Source: Deltaproteobacteria bacterium
Lineage (GTDB): Bacteria; Myxococcota; UBA727; VGSZ01
DNA length: 58,771 nucleotides
Direction of reading: 5' to 3'
Assembly: GCA_016874845.1 (NCBI GenBank)
Contig: VGSZ01000005.1
Location: 1-58,771, forward strand
The position numbers and the translations under genes were made by a program. The notes beneath the pieces were generated by a model, which searched no databases, had not been told where the DNA came from, and saw only the letters and a list, made by a program, of their open reading frames with translations. Of the stretch, positions 9,633 to 20,520 are shown piece after piece (position 1 is the stretch's first letter; every line of letters starts with the position of its first letter).

Positions 9633-11207
9633 ATGAAGAACCCGCGTCCCTCCCTGCTCGTGCTCGCCGGTCTCTGCGCCGGCGTCGTCGTGTCTGCGCC
9701 GTCGGCGCGCGCCGACGAGCCCGCGGCGGCGACCCCGGCGGCGACCTCGGCGACGACCTCGGCGAAGACGGCTCCCGCGGCCGCGAAGGAGACCAACTGC
9801 ACCGATCACGAGGACAACGACGGCGACACCGTCTACGACTGCGGCGACACCGACTGCGACGCCGAGCCGCACTGCAAGCCTGACGGCAAGCCCGAGGGCA
9901 CCAACGAGCGGTGCAGCAACTGGATCGACGACGACGGCGACGGCCTGATCGACTGCGAGGATCAGGAGTGCAAGCTGTCGCAGATCACGGTGTGCAAGGG
10001 CAGCTGGCAGGGAGATCTCGACGGCAGCGGTGGCGACGGCGTGTCCGCCACCGTCGAGGGCCCCGACGGCGAGACCGGCGGCGGCGCGCGCCGGGTCTAC
10101 ACCGGCGACGTCGAGCAGCCCGACAGCGAGGGCGGCGTCGGCTTCGTCGGCATCCGCTTCGGCGTCGTGGCGGCGGTGCAGCAGCTGTTGACGACGACCA
10201 ACGCCGCCGACCCGTACGAGTACCAGGCGCGCATCGACACGCGCTTCGACACGCTGCAGCTGCGCGCGTTCGGTGCGCTGCCGCTGCTCGAGGACAGCTT
10301 CTTCCTGCTGTCGATGTCGGCGTCGCAGTCGCCGCGCATCACGTTCGCGATGTTTCAGTTCCCGCTCGGGCAGGGGCACTACGTGAACATCAACAGCGGC
10401 GGCAGCACGCTGTCGGCGCAGCCCCTCGTGTCGGCGGCCAAGCGCCCGCTGCTCGACACGCCGCGCTACCTGCTGGTCGGCTTCGACCAGTTCCTCGACG
10501 CCGGCGTCGAGGTGAACGGCCCCGTGATCCTGAACCTGATGCGCTACCGGGTGTTCGCCGGCGGCGGCAACGGCCTGTTCGGCGACTTCGGCGGCCGCAG
10601 CTTCGAGGACGCCAGCATCAACCCGACGTTCACGACGGGCGCGCAGCTGTGGTTCACGCCCATCGGCATCTACAACCGCTTCGACTCGCCGTTCCTGTTC
10701 CGCCCGGTGCCCACGGCGCTGGCCTTCGCGGTGGGCGGCAAGTACGAGCAGCGCGAGCAGGAGCGCTTCCCCGCCGCCCACGCCGTCGCGGTGTTCCGCA
10801 CCGGCCACTTCGCGGTCACCGGCGAGAGCTACAACAAGACCGAGATCAACTACGGTTCGGTGCAGTCGGCGAACTACCTGCAGCTCGGCTGGCTGGCGGT
10901 GCCCGAGACCATCTTCCTCGCCGCCGACGTCGGGCACTTCTGGACCAGCGGCTTCGGCGGGCTTACCGATCTCACCGGCCTCGAGACCGCCGGCGACCTC
11001 GGCGCCGTGCCCAATCGCCTGAAGCGCCAGCAGAACCAGGTCCAGGCGCGCGCCGCCGCCCACTGGTTCTTCTGGCGGCAGAACGGCGTGCTGACCGCGC
11101 GCTACGTCTTCGACAGCGCCGACCCGGTGCCGCTGGGCCCGCAGGCCGACCGCACGTTCCCGGTGATCACCCACGAGGCGCTCGTGCAGGCGCAGCTGCG
11201 CTTCTGA
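9633..11207 (+). CDS. outer-membrane beta-barrel protein with N-terminal Cys/Asp repeats
   Basis: 524-residue exported protein. A signal peptide (about 28 residues, ending SARA) and an Ala/Thr linker precede two Cys/Asp modules (CTDHEDNDGDTVYDCGDTDC and CSNWIDDDGDGLIDCEDQEC). The remainder is rich in alternating aromatic and polar strands (RYLLVGFDQF, FAVGGKYEQREQ, HWFFWRQNG) and ends in the aromatic residue of QAQLRF, as outer-membrane barrels do. It may be a porin-like channel; no substrate can be named. Start at 9633 is fixed by GAGGAAG five bases upstream. It shares repeat modules with the preceding lipoprotein, so the lipoprotein may dock on or plug this barrel (inference). Confidence 0.78.
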   Translation: MKNPRPSLLVLAGLCAGVVVSAPSARADEPAAATPAATSATTSAKTAPAAAKETNCTDHEDNDGDTVYDCGDTDCDAEPHCKPDGKPEGTNERCSNWIDDDGDGLIDCEDQECKLSQITVCKGSWQGDLDGSGGDGVSATVEGPDGETGGGARRVYTGDVEQPDSEGGVGFVGIRFGVVAAVQQLLTTTNAADPYEYQARIDTRFDTLQLRAFGALPLLEDSFFLLSMSASQSPRITFAMFQFPLGQGHYVNINSGGSTLSAQPLVSAAKRPLLDTPRYLLVGFDQFLDAGVEVNGPVILNLMRYRVFAGGGNGLFGDFGGRSFEDASINPTFTTGAQLWFTPIGIYNRFDSPFLFRPVPTALAFAVGGKYEQREQERFPAAHAVAVFRTGHFAVTGESYNKTEINYGSVQSANYLQLGWLAVPETIFLAADVGHFWTSGFGGLTDLTGLETAGDLGAVPNRLKRQQNQVQARAAAHWFFWRQNGVLTARYVFDSADPVPLGPQADRTFPVITHEALVQAQLRF

Positions 11208-11217
11208 GCTCCCGCCG

Positions 11218-12066
11218 ATGACGACGCGGATGACGACCAGGATCGCCCCGGGCCGCGCGTCATCGTGGGCCGCGCTTGCGGTGGCGCTGTCGACCGCGGC
11301 GCCGGCGGCGCGGGCGCAGGGGGCGCGGGCGCCGGCGGCGACCGACGCGGCCACGAACGCGCCGGGCCCCCCCTGCGCCCGGCGTCCCCCTGTCGCGTCG
11401 TGGTGATGAACCTCGTCGCCCGCGACCTTGCAGCCGACCGACGGCGACGTCACCGTGCTGCTGACAAAGAGCCTGGCCGGCGAGGTCGCGGCGGTGTCAG
11501 GCTGTCAGGTCGTTAGTCAGCTCGACCTCACCCAGATGCTCGACTTCGAGGCCGAGCAGGCCGCCCGCGGTGACGTCCGCGAGTCCTGCCTGTCGGAGAT
11601 CGGGTCGGCGCTGGGCGCCGAGCGCATCGTCGGCGGCACCCTCGGGCGCCTCGGCGGCGACTTCGTGCTGAGCGCCAAGCTGATGAACGTCCGCGACGGC
11701 ACCGTGCAGGCCCGCGCCGAGCAGGTGGTGCACGGCGCCGTCGAGCACCTGCGCCCCGCGGCCAAGGACGCCGCGCGTCAGCGCTTCGGCCTCGCCGTCG
11801 AGCCGGCGGTGGCGCTCCCGGCCGCGCCGGCCGTGGCGTCGCCCTCGACGTCGCCCGCGACGTCTGTGCTGTGGTGGGCCGGCGTCGTCACCGCCGCGGC
11901 GGGCGGCCTCGTCGTCGTCGTCGGCGGCGCCACGGCCGGGCTCGCCGAGGCGCAGCTGGCCGTCGCCGCCGAAGGCCGGACCACCCTCGCCGTCGTCGCC
12001 GTCGGCCGCGGCCTCGTCGTCGTCGTCGGCGGCCTCGTCGTCGTCGTCGCCTTGCTGCCGGAGTGA
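11218..12066 (+). pseudogene. envelope stress/FlgO-like protein gene with two compensating frameshifts
   Basis: The reading frame begins at 11218, ten bases after the barrel gene, with a signal peptide ending ARAQ. It meets a TGA at 11404-11406. A second frame carries CRVVVMNLVARDL (about 11380-11428), and the first frame then resumes with QPTDGDVTVLLTKSLAGEV and stays open to 12066. Joined together these form one protein: signal, an alpha/beta domain (QLDLTQMLDFEAEQ, ESCLSEIGSALGAERIVGG, GRLGGDFVLSAKLMNVRDG) common in myxobacterial envelope proteins and related to FlgO/LpoB-like folds, and two C-terminal hydrophobic segments. The lesions look like one missing base near the C7 run at 11369-11375 and one extra T near 11429. 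They may be sequencing indels, a true pseudogene, or slippage. Confidence 0.65.
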
Positions 12067-12068
12067 CC

Positions 12069-13316
12069 ATGCCGCGCTCGCCCCGCCTTGTGCCGTCGTT
12101 GCCCGCTGCGCTCGTCGCCGCGCTCCCCCTGCTCGTCGTCGTCGTCGGCTGCCGGCTCCTGGGCCTCGAAGGCGCGGCCTGCGAGCCCGGCGATCCGGCC
12201 ACCTGTCCCGACGGCGACGTCTGCAACGCTCGTGGCGTCTGCGTCCCCGCCGGCGGCGAGGGCGAGGGCGAGGGCGAGGGCGAGGGCGAGGGCGAGGGCG
12301 AGGGCGAGACGGAGCCCGCGGTGGTCGTCGACGGGCAGCCTCTGGTGACGTTGCTGGCGCGCGCCGACGACGCGCTGGTGTGGGCGACGGGGACGACCGG
12401 CGGCTGCGTGCGTCGGCTCGACGACGGCGCGCGCGACCCGGTCACGATCCACTGCGTCGGCGGCAACGAGAGCATCGCCGGGCTCGCCGTCGCCGCCGAC
12501 CGCGTGTTCTAGGTCGTCGACGCTGCCGCCGACCGGCTCGAGGGGCTGCCGCTGTCGGCGTCGGCCACCGACCCGGCGCTGGACCTCTCGGCGGCGGGGG
12601 CGGCGGTGCGCACGGTGGCCGAGGCGGGGCCGAACCAGCTGGCCGCCCGCGTGATCGACGGCCAGACGGTGCTCGCGTGGATGCCGCACCCCGCGGACAC
12701 CCACCACGTCGAGCGCGTGATCCTCGACAGTGATCGCGCGGCGGGCCGGGCCGGCTACAGCGTGATCCGCGCCGGCGAAGGCGGCGGTCTGGTGCTGAAT
12801 GACGGCGACCTGTTCTGGGTCACCGAGGGGCCCTACGCGCGCATGACGGTGCGCGACAACACGCTCAACGACGGCGACGGAAACTACGGGCCCTACACCG
12901 ACGACGGCAACAACGCCGGCTTCTGCGCCGGCCGCGGCTGGGCGTCAGCGTCGTCGGGCGCCGACGTCGTCTTCGTAGCGACCCGCAACGGGCTCGACGG
13001 CGGCGTCATCCTGTCGTCCGACGGGCGCTTCGACCCGCCGTTCCTCGCCGTCATCGAGGTGCTGCACCAGGTCGACCCCGACGACCCGGCCAAGTACGCC
13101 CGCGGGCTCTTCGTCGAGGGAGCGGTGCTCGACTACACGACGGGCGGCGCGGGCTTCGCGACGTCGCCGGGGGTGTACCGCGTGTCGGCGGCGGGGGGCG
13201 CGCCGCAGCGGCTGGCCGACGCCCGGGGCGAGCCGGGGCAGATCGTGGTCGACGCGACGTCGGTGTGGTGGGCCGAGCCCGGCCGCGACCGCATCGTGCT
13301 CGTCCCCCACCCCTGA
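12069..13316 (+). pseudogene. lipoprotein with (Glu-Gly)n linker, interrupted by an in-frame TAG
   Basis: Starts at an ATG two bases after the previous gene. The N-terminus is a lipoprotein signal ending in VVVVGC, then CEPGDPATCPDGDVCNARGVC and a (EG)n linker coded by hexamers at 12258-12309. A beta-propeller-like body follows. A TAG at 12510-12512 interrupts it after DRVF, but the same frame continues with coherent coding sequence (VVDAAADRLEGLPLSAS) to 13316. One base change (TAG from TGG) would restore a Trp in a typical RVFWVD propeller phrase. With readthrough the protein would be about 415 residues. It is either a nonsense pseudogene or a consensus error. The body (LVLNDGDLFWVTEG, TSVWWAEPGRDRIVLV) looks like repeats of a six- or seven-bladed propeller; no enzyme motif was seen. 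Confidence 0.7.
12258..12309 (+). repeat. (GAGGGC)n hexamer tract coding the Glu-Gly linker
   Basis: About eight and a half copies of GAGGGC, coding alternating Glu and Gly between the lipid-anchored N-terminus and the folded body. Tracts like this are common in lipoproteins of this bacterial group and are prone to length change in whole codons, since 6 bp is a multiple of 3. Confidence 0.9.
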
Positions 13317-13362
13317 CGAGCCCCGGATCGCGGCACCTTGCCGCGACGTCCGCGGGGCGAGG

Positions 13363-13379
13363 CGCCGCCGTCGGCGGCG
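13363..13379 (+). terminator. possible terminator hairpin between surface operon and atpD
   Basis: Perfect 7-bp G/C stem with a GTC loop, 47 bases after the stop of the surface operon and about 80 bases before atpD. The same 20-base core (GCGCCGCCGTCGGCGGCGGC) recurs directly after the ferredoxin gene at 35778. There is no strong T-tract, so this is a structural guess. Confidence 0.35.
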
Positions 13380-13422
13380 GCGGCCGCAGAAACATCTTTG
13401 CCCGGCGACGTGGCTGCACTAA

Positions 13423-14940
<1,518 letters not shown>

Positions 14941-14945
14941 ACGCG

Positions 14946-15245
14946 GTGACCACCGTGCGCGCGATTGTCGGGCTGCTCGCCGTCGTCGGCCCCGCTCTCC
15001 TCGCGGGATGCGGCACGATCGGCGGCGGTTGCCTGCGTCGCCCGACGCCGGGGTGCCTGACGGGCTCGACCTGTCGGGGCCTCGCCGGCCATTGGCATGG
15101 ACGACGTGCGGGAACCGACGCCGGCCGCGTTGGTGGTCATGGTGGCGTCGCCGTCGACGTCTCGCGCGTCGTCGGCGGTGATGGCGCGCTGACGGCAGCG
15201 GACGCTCTCGCACCCGGTCCACGAGGAAGAGATCATGCAGCTTGA
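14946..15245 (+). CDS. possible small lipoprotein between atpD and atpC
   Basis: 99-codon frame from a GTG six bases after atpD. The first 25 residues look like a lipoprotein signal (VGLLAVVGPALLAGC) followed by a Gly/Arg-rich tail with no recognisable domain. The stop at 15243-15245 overlaps the first codons of atpC by 11 bases. It could be a real small gene co-transcribed with the ATP synthase genes, or non-coding spacer that happens to look hydrophobic. There is no good Shine-Dalgarno and the C-terminal half has weak coding character, so confidence is low. Nothing else was seen in the 294-bp gap. Confidence 0.35.
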   Translation: MTTVRAIVGLLAVVGPALLAGCGTIGGGCLRRPTPGCLTGSTCRGLAGHWHGRRAGTDAGRVGGHGGVAVDVSRVVGGDGALTAADALAPGPRGRDHAA

Positions 15246-15633
15246 GATCGTCACCCCGGATCGCCGCGTCGTCGTCGGCAAGGCCGACGACGTCGTCATC
15301 CCCGCCAGCCAGGGCGAGATCGACGTCCTGCCTGGCCACGCGCCCTACCTCGGCCAGCTCGGCACGGGGGTGTTGAGGTTCACCACGGAGGGCAAGGACG
15401 TCGAGCTGATGGTCTCGGGCGGCTTCGTCGAGGTCGACCACGATCGCATCGTGCTGATGTGCGAGAGCGCGGCGCTGAAGGGCGAGATCGTCGCCGAGAC
15501 CGAGCGCAAGAGCCTGCACGAACTCGAGCAGAAGCTGGCGGCGCTCGGCGCCGCCGGCGAGGGCGACGCCGACTACCAGGGCCTGCGCGTGGAGGTCGAT
15601 CGCGCGGCGGCGCGCCTGATGCTGGTCCGCTGA
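15235..15633 (+). CDS. atpC: F1F0 ATP synthase subunit epsilon
   Basis: 132-residue epsilon subunit of the F1 central stalk, with the N-terminal beta-sandwich (MQLEIVTPDRRVVVGKADDV, ASQGEIDVLPGHAPYLGQLGTG) and a C-terminal helical hairpin. It couples rotation to catalysis and can inhibit ATP hydrolysis. Start at 15235 is supported by GAGGAAGAG just upstream. Separated from atpD by about 300 bp, which is unusual since the two genes normally abut. A perfect GC-rich hairpin 49 bases after the stop may end the transcript. Confidence 0.96.
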   Translation: MQLEIVTPDRRVVVGKADDVVIPASQGEIDVLPGHAPYLGQLGTGVLRFTTEGKDVELMVSGGFVEVDHDRIVLMCESAALKGEIVAETERKSLHELEQKLAALGAAGEGDADYQGLRVEVDRAAARLMLVR

Positions 15634-15681
15634 CGCTGCCGACGACGTCGATGTCGACATCGACGCGACGACGTTTGGTCG

Positions 15682-15701
15682 GGGGCGCCTGCGGGCGCCC
15701 C
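15682..15701 (+). terminator. hairpin after atpC
   Basis: Perfect 8-bp inverted repeat GGGGCGCC / GGCGCCCC with a four-base loop, 49 bases after the atpC stop. The following bases (TCGCCTTTG) are only weakly T-rich, so it may be a weak or Rho-assisted terminator. Confidence 0.5.
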
Positions 15702-15935
15702 TCGCCTTTGGGCCCGGTTGGCTCCGTCGTCGCGCGGCGCAAGGGCGCGGCGCGCGCGCCGGTGCCGTCGACGGCACCGGCGATCACGCGAGTGACCGGG
15801 CGGAGGGCGGGGCTGCGCTGCAGAGAGCACCCGTGACTCGGTCGGTCGACGGAGCCCGCGCCGGTCGCGCCTTTCCGCGGAGCGACGAGCGACCACGACG
15901 ACGACGATGATCGAGGGTGTGCAGCAGGAAACCCC

Positions 15936-15964
15936 TTGCGCACTCGTCACGGGTCGTGTCTAAA
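15936..15964 (+). promoter_or_regulatory. possible sigma-70-type promoter for tuf
   Basis: TTGCGC and TCTAAA separated by exactly 17 bases, ending 38 bases before the tuf start. The -35 matches consensus at three positions and the -10 at four. It is AT-rich relative to its surroundings, and tuf needs strong expression. Confidence 0.4.
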
Positions 15965-16002
15965 GGCGCCCGGACTCACAAGATCTTCACGAGGAGCACG
16001 CC

Positions 16003-17190
<1,188 letters not shown>

Positions 17191-17207
17191 TCTTGCCGTG
17201 ACGCAGG

Positions 17208-17235
17208 GCAGGGGCGGCCGCAAGGTCGCCCCTGC
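17208..17235 (+). terminator. hairpin after tuf
   Basis: Perfect 9-bp stem GCAGGGGCG / CGCCCCTGC with a ten-base loop, 17 bases after the tuf stop, followed by a pyrimidine-rich run (TCTGTCTCACTGGATTTCTTTC). It probably ends or attenuates the tuf transcript before rpsJ. Confidence 0.55.
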
Positions 17236-17366
17236 TCTGTCTCACTGGATTTCTTTCGCTCACTTCCCCTTTCACCGTCTGGTTTCTGGCCCGGTTTCAC
17301 GATTCGGGAGAATCACCTCCCGGACCACCCGCCAACGGCCGCACTGCCCAGTAGCGTGAGGAACAC

Positions 17367-17678
<312 letters not shown>

Positions 17679-17766
17679 ACGGCCGCCCCGGGAAGCACAC
17701 CGGCAAGGTCCGTGCTGCGGGCGATCCTCTCTCCACTTTTGTTCTCTTCGACATCAGGAAACCTGT

Positions 17767-18390
17767 ATGGCCAACCATGACGTCATCGACCTCGCGAACA
17801 AGAAGGTCGGTACCATCGAGCTCCACGACGCCGTCTTCGCGGCGCCCATCCGTCGCCACCTGCTCACCGAGGTCGTGAACTGGCAGCGCGCCCGCGCCCG
17901 CGCCGGCACGCAGTCGGTCAAGACCCGCAGCGAGGTCAACGGCACGACCAAGAAGCCCTACGGCCAGAAGCACACCGGCAACGCCCGCCAAGGTGACATG
18001 AAGGCCCCGCACTTCCGCGGCGGCGGCGTCGCGTTCGCGCCCAAGCCGCGCGACTACGACTACGCGCTGCCGAAGGCCAAGCGCCGCGCGGCGCTGATGG
18101 TCGCGCTCAGCCTGAAGGTCCAGGAGGGCGGCCTGCGCGTCGTCAAGTCCTTCGACTTGCAGGAGGCGAAGACGAAGGCGGTGGCCGGCGCGCTCAAGTC
18201 GCTGAACACCGGTGACACGCTGATGGTCGACGGTGACAACGAGAGCCTGCAGCGCGCCAGCCGCAACCTGGCCGACTCGCGCTACCTCCATGTCGACGGT
18301 CTCAATGTCGTCGACCTGCTCAAGTACCCCTCGCTCGTGATGACCGAGGCGGCGGTGAAGGCCATCCAGGCCCGCCTGCTGGGCGAGTGA
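17767..18390 (+). CDS. rplD: 50S ribosomal protein L4
   Basis: 207-residue L4 that lines part of the exit tunnel and in some bacteria represses its own operon. Conserved parts are present: the loop [19 protein letters not shown] segment (here [16 protein letters not shown]), [15 protein letters not shown], and the C-terminal alpha/beta part ([18 protein letters not shown]). CAGGAAA precedes the ATG. It follows rpsJ directly instead of rplC and is followed 52 bp later by rplW. Confidence 0.96.
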   Translation: MANHDVIDLANKKVGTIELHDAVFAAPIRRHLLTEVVNWQRARARAGTQSVKTRSEVNGTTKKPYGQKHTGNARQGDMKAPHFRGGGVAFAPKPRDYDYALPKAKRRAALMVALSLKVQEGGLRVVKSFDLQEAKTKAVAGALKSLNTGDTLMVDGDNESLQRASRNLADSRYLHVDGLNVVDLLKYPSLVMTEAAVKAIQARLLGE

Positions 18391-18442
18391 GCAAGCGCCC
18401 TTCCCACCCATTCGAGCCGCGAGGCTCTAAAGGAACCCAGCG

Positions 18443-18784
18443 ATGAACAAGCACACCTACGGCGTGATCGTGCGCCCCCTCGTCACCGAGAAGTCGTCGG
18501 CGCTCAAGGCCGAAGCCAACAAGGTCGCCTTCGAGGTCAAGAAGTCGGCGAACAAGATCGACGTCAAGAACGCCGTCGAGGGCCTGTTCGACGTCAAGGT
18601 CACCGATGTGACGACGATGGTCGTCCGCGGCAAGCACAAGCGCGTCGGCACCTCGTTCGGCCGCAAGAGCAACTGGAAGAAGGCCATCGTGACCCTGAAA
18701 GAGGGCACCGACCTCGACGTCTTCGGCGTGCAGGGAGCGCCCGGCGGCAACGAGGGCGGCGAGGCCCCGGCCGAGCAGGGCTGA
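18443..18784 (+). CDS. rplW: 50S ribosomal protein L23
   Basis: 113-residue L23, located at the exit tunnel where trigger factor and SRP dock. Recognised from IVRPLVTEKSSALK, VNKIDVKNAVE-like ANKIDVKNAVEGLFDVKV and the basic loop GKHKRVGTSFGRKSNWKKA. It has a slightly long acidic/Gly-rich C-terminus (GGNEGGEAPAEQG). AAAGGAA lies before the ATG. The usual next gene, rplB, is absent: the ribosomal block stops here and is followed by a hairpin and about 400 bp without genes. Confidence 0.96.
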   Translation: MNKHTYGVIVRPLVTEKSSALKAEANKVAFEVKKSANKIDVKNAVEGLFDVKVTDVTTMVVRGKHKRVGTSFGRKSNWKKAIVTLKEGTDLDVFGVQGAPGGNEGGEAPAEQG

Positions 18785-18793
18785 GCGACCCCA

Positions 18794-18816
18794 CCACGCA
18801 GCCACGTGCTGCGTGG
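18794..18816 (+). terminator. hairpin after rplW
   Basis: Perfect 9-bp stem CCACGCAGC / GCTGCGTGG with a CACGT loop, ten bases after the rplW stop. No T-tract follows. Likely terminator or 3' stabiliser of the ribosomal transcript. Confidence 0.5.
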
Positions 18817-18889
18817 CGACGACGGGCGCGCCGTACGAGCTGTCCGGGGCGCCCGTCGCGCTTCGGAGGGGCTCCTGGGGCCTCTCGCG

Positions 18890-18927
18890 GGCTGTGGTGA
18901 AAACGCCGCCGGCGCTTCACCACAGCC
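18890..18927. repeat. 12-bp inverted repeat with inner stem
   Basis: GGCTGTGGTGAA at 18890-18901 and its exact reverse complement at 18916-18927, with a smaller CGCC/GGCG stem inside the loop. Possible bidirectional terminator, regulatory RNA structure or protein-binding palindrome. Confidence 0.5.
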
Positions 18928-19185
18928 TGCTCTCCGTCTGACCGGTCTGTTCCAGACCCGTCCCCCGTCGAGCGAAGCTCGACAGGGCCCCCACCCCAGA
19001 CGCAGCCCTCGGCGAAAACGGCCTTCGGCCATCTTCACGGCAGGCTGCTCGCGACGACGGGCGTGCCACCGCTGGCCGTCGACCTCGACCCGCCGACCGA
19101 CGCGCCAAAGCGGGACGCGTCGGGCTAGATCCCCGACACGTCGCGTGGCTCTGCGAGCCTCTTCGTCGACGCCGAAGGAGAGCCC

Positions 19186-20094
19186 ATGCCCCGCATCGAT
19201 GGTCGACCGGATGTCGCGCGCGCGCCGCGGTCGCCGCAGACCGACCTGCAGACCGCGCAGACGGTGGCGAAGGAGCTTTACGGGCCGACGACGAAGATCG
19301 TCGACGCTGGCGTGCCCGGTGTCCTCGACGCCGCGGACAAGCTCGTGCGGCAGAACGCGCGGGGCGAGACGGTGACCCGGGCGCTCGGCGTGCGCCGCAG
19401 CGAGAACATCGCGTTCCGCGCCCACGTCGTGCAGGCGGCGAAGGATCTGGCGGCGTCGGGGGCGTCGTTTTCGGGCAGCCACCAGACCGACAAGGTCAAC
19501 CAGACGCTGTGGACGATGGGCTACGGTGGCAAGATGCAGGTTCGCAAGTGGCTGGCCGACGGCGAGACCGGCAAGCCATCGGCGGCGCTGCGCGACATCT
19601 TCGACAACGGCCGCGCCTACGGCTTCGAGTGCGCCACCGCGATGATGGTCATCTACCACAAGGCCATCCTCGACCACGTCGGCGACGAGGCCTTCGACAA
19701 GCTGTTCAGCGAGCCAAAGAACCTCGCGTTCTTCCGCTGGGACATCGAGGACGCCGACTTTGTCGACGCCAAGAAGCTCGTGCACCGGCCGATGCCCCTG
19801 CAGCCCGGCACGCACTACTACTTCGAGAACCCCGACGCCGCGCCCGAGAACTCGGCGTTTCGCGGCGAGAACGTGCTGTACCTCGGCGACGGCCAGTTCT
19901 ACGCCCACGGCATCGTGGGCGACTCGGGCACCTACCTCGTCACCGAGAAGGACATCGTCGACACGCTGTCGGCGCTGCGCGCGCCCGGCGCCGACTCCGC
20001 GCCGCGCCGCGTGAACATGGCCATGTGGCTCGACGGCTATTCGCTGTCGAAGAAGGCCTTCCCCGACGGCATTCCGCAGGGGCTGCCGGCGTGA
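19186..20094 (+). CDS. Tgl-like protein-glutamine gamma-glutamyltransferase
   Basis: 302-residue homologue of the Bacillus spore-coat transglutaminase Tgl, which forms epsilon-(gamma-glutamyl)lysine cross-links between proteins. The match is clear: ALRDIFDNGRAYGFECATAM carries the nucleophile Cys149, and YFENPDAAPENSAFRGENVL with LGDGQFYAHG carries Glu228 and His241, the equivalents of the Tgl Cys-Glu-His set. An extra N-terminal segment of about 60 residues lies before the catalytic domain. There is no signal peptide, so it acts in the cytoplasm or on proteins around a developing cell structure. GAAGGAGA precedes the ATG at 19186. First gene of a tight operon: the next gene starts ten bases after its stop, then an ATP-grasp ligase. 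Activity is inferred from family; the target is not known. Confidence 0.85.
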   Translation: MPRIDGRPDVARAPRSPQTDLQTAQTVAKELYGPTTKIVDAGVPGVLDAADKLVRQNARGETVTRALGVRRSENIAFRAHVVQAAKDLAASGASFSGSHQTDKVNQTLWTMGYGGKMQVRKWLADGETGKPSAALRDIFDNGRAYGFECATAMMVIYHKAILDHVGDEAFDKLFSEPKNLAFFRWDIEDADFVDAKKLVHRPMPLQPGTHYYFENPDAAPENSAFRGENVLYLGDGQFYAHGIVGDSGTYLVTEKDIVDTLSALRAPGADSAPRRVNMAMWLDGYSLSKKAFPDGIPQGLPA

Positions 20095-20104
20095 GCCGTC
20101 ATCG

Positions 20105-20500
20105 ATGAGCTCGCCGTCGGCCGCCGTCGTCCCCGGGGTGCTGCGCTCGTCGAAGGGCGCGTGGCTGTTCCGCCCCGGCGCCCTCGACGTGCTGTGGCGC
20201 GTGACGCCGCTGCCGGTGCCTGCGCTCGATGCGCTGTCGACGACGGTCACTGCTCGCCTGGTCGTGAAGGCAGCGCGGGTGCGCTCGTCGTCGTCAGCGA
20301 CGAAGGCAGCCGTGCCCCGCACCGGCGTGCCCGAGCGCCTGACCGGCCCGGTGGTGGCGGGCGGCGGCGGCACCGTGGTGGTCGACGTCGGCGTGCCGCT
20401 GGTGGTCGACGCCGTGGCTGGCGCCTTCGTGGTCGGCGACGTCGTCGAGGTCGACGTCGACGTCGACGCTGGCTTGCGCTGCGTCGCCCTGTCCCCCTGA
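20105..20500 (+). CDS. hypothetical protein in the transglutaminase/ATP-grasp cassette
   Basis: 131 residues, not recognised. It is rich in Val, Ala, Ser and Thr and predicted mostly beta (GTVVVDVGVPLVVDAVAGAF, VVGDVVEVDVDVDAG). There is no signal peptide, no cysteine pair and only one Cys near the end. The start at 20105 lies ten bases after the transglutaminase stop and the stop lies 20 bases before the ATP-grasp start, so it is almost certainly translated as part of the operon. Given its place, it could be a substrate, an adaptor for the two enzymes, or an OB-like binding protein. There are few Gln and Lys residues, which argues mildly against it being the transglutaminase substrate itself. 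Confidence 0.65.
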   Translation: MSSPSAAVVPGVLRSSKGAWLFRPGALDVLWRVTPLPVPALDALSTTVTARLVVKAARVRSSSSATKAAVPRTGVPERLTGPVVAGGGGTVVVDVGVPLVVDAVAGAFVVGDVVEVDVDVDAGLRCVALSP

Positions 20501-20520
20501 GCCGCCGCGGAGCCCGCACG

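Larger units (their letters stand above)
15634..16002 (+). other. 369-bp intergenic region between atpC and tuf
   Basis: No convincing gene. It contains a terminator-like hairpin at 15682-15701, a GC-rich stretch with no structure I can assign, and a sigma-70-like promoter at 15936-15964 for tuf. GAGGAG precedes the tuf start. Confidence 0.6.
18785..19185 (+). other. 401-bp intergenic region after the ribosomal block, with several inverted repeats
   Basis: No convincing gene. Three clean inverted repeats are present: 18794-18816, 18890-18927 and 18967-18983 (GTCGAGC-GAA-GCTCGAC). The first probably ends the rplW transcript. The region marks the point where the S10 operon is broken and the transglutaminase cassette begins, so rearrangement scars could be expected here, but no insertion sequence is visible. 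Confidence 0.6.

Noticed and set aside
18785..19185. Insertion sequence or transposon scar explaining the broken S10 operon
   Set aside because: Only short hairpins were found; no transposase remnant, long terminal repeats or target-site duplications were visible.
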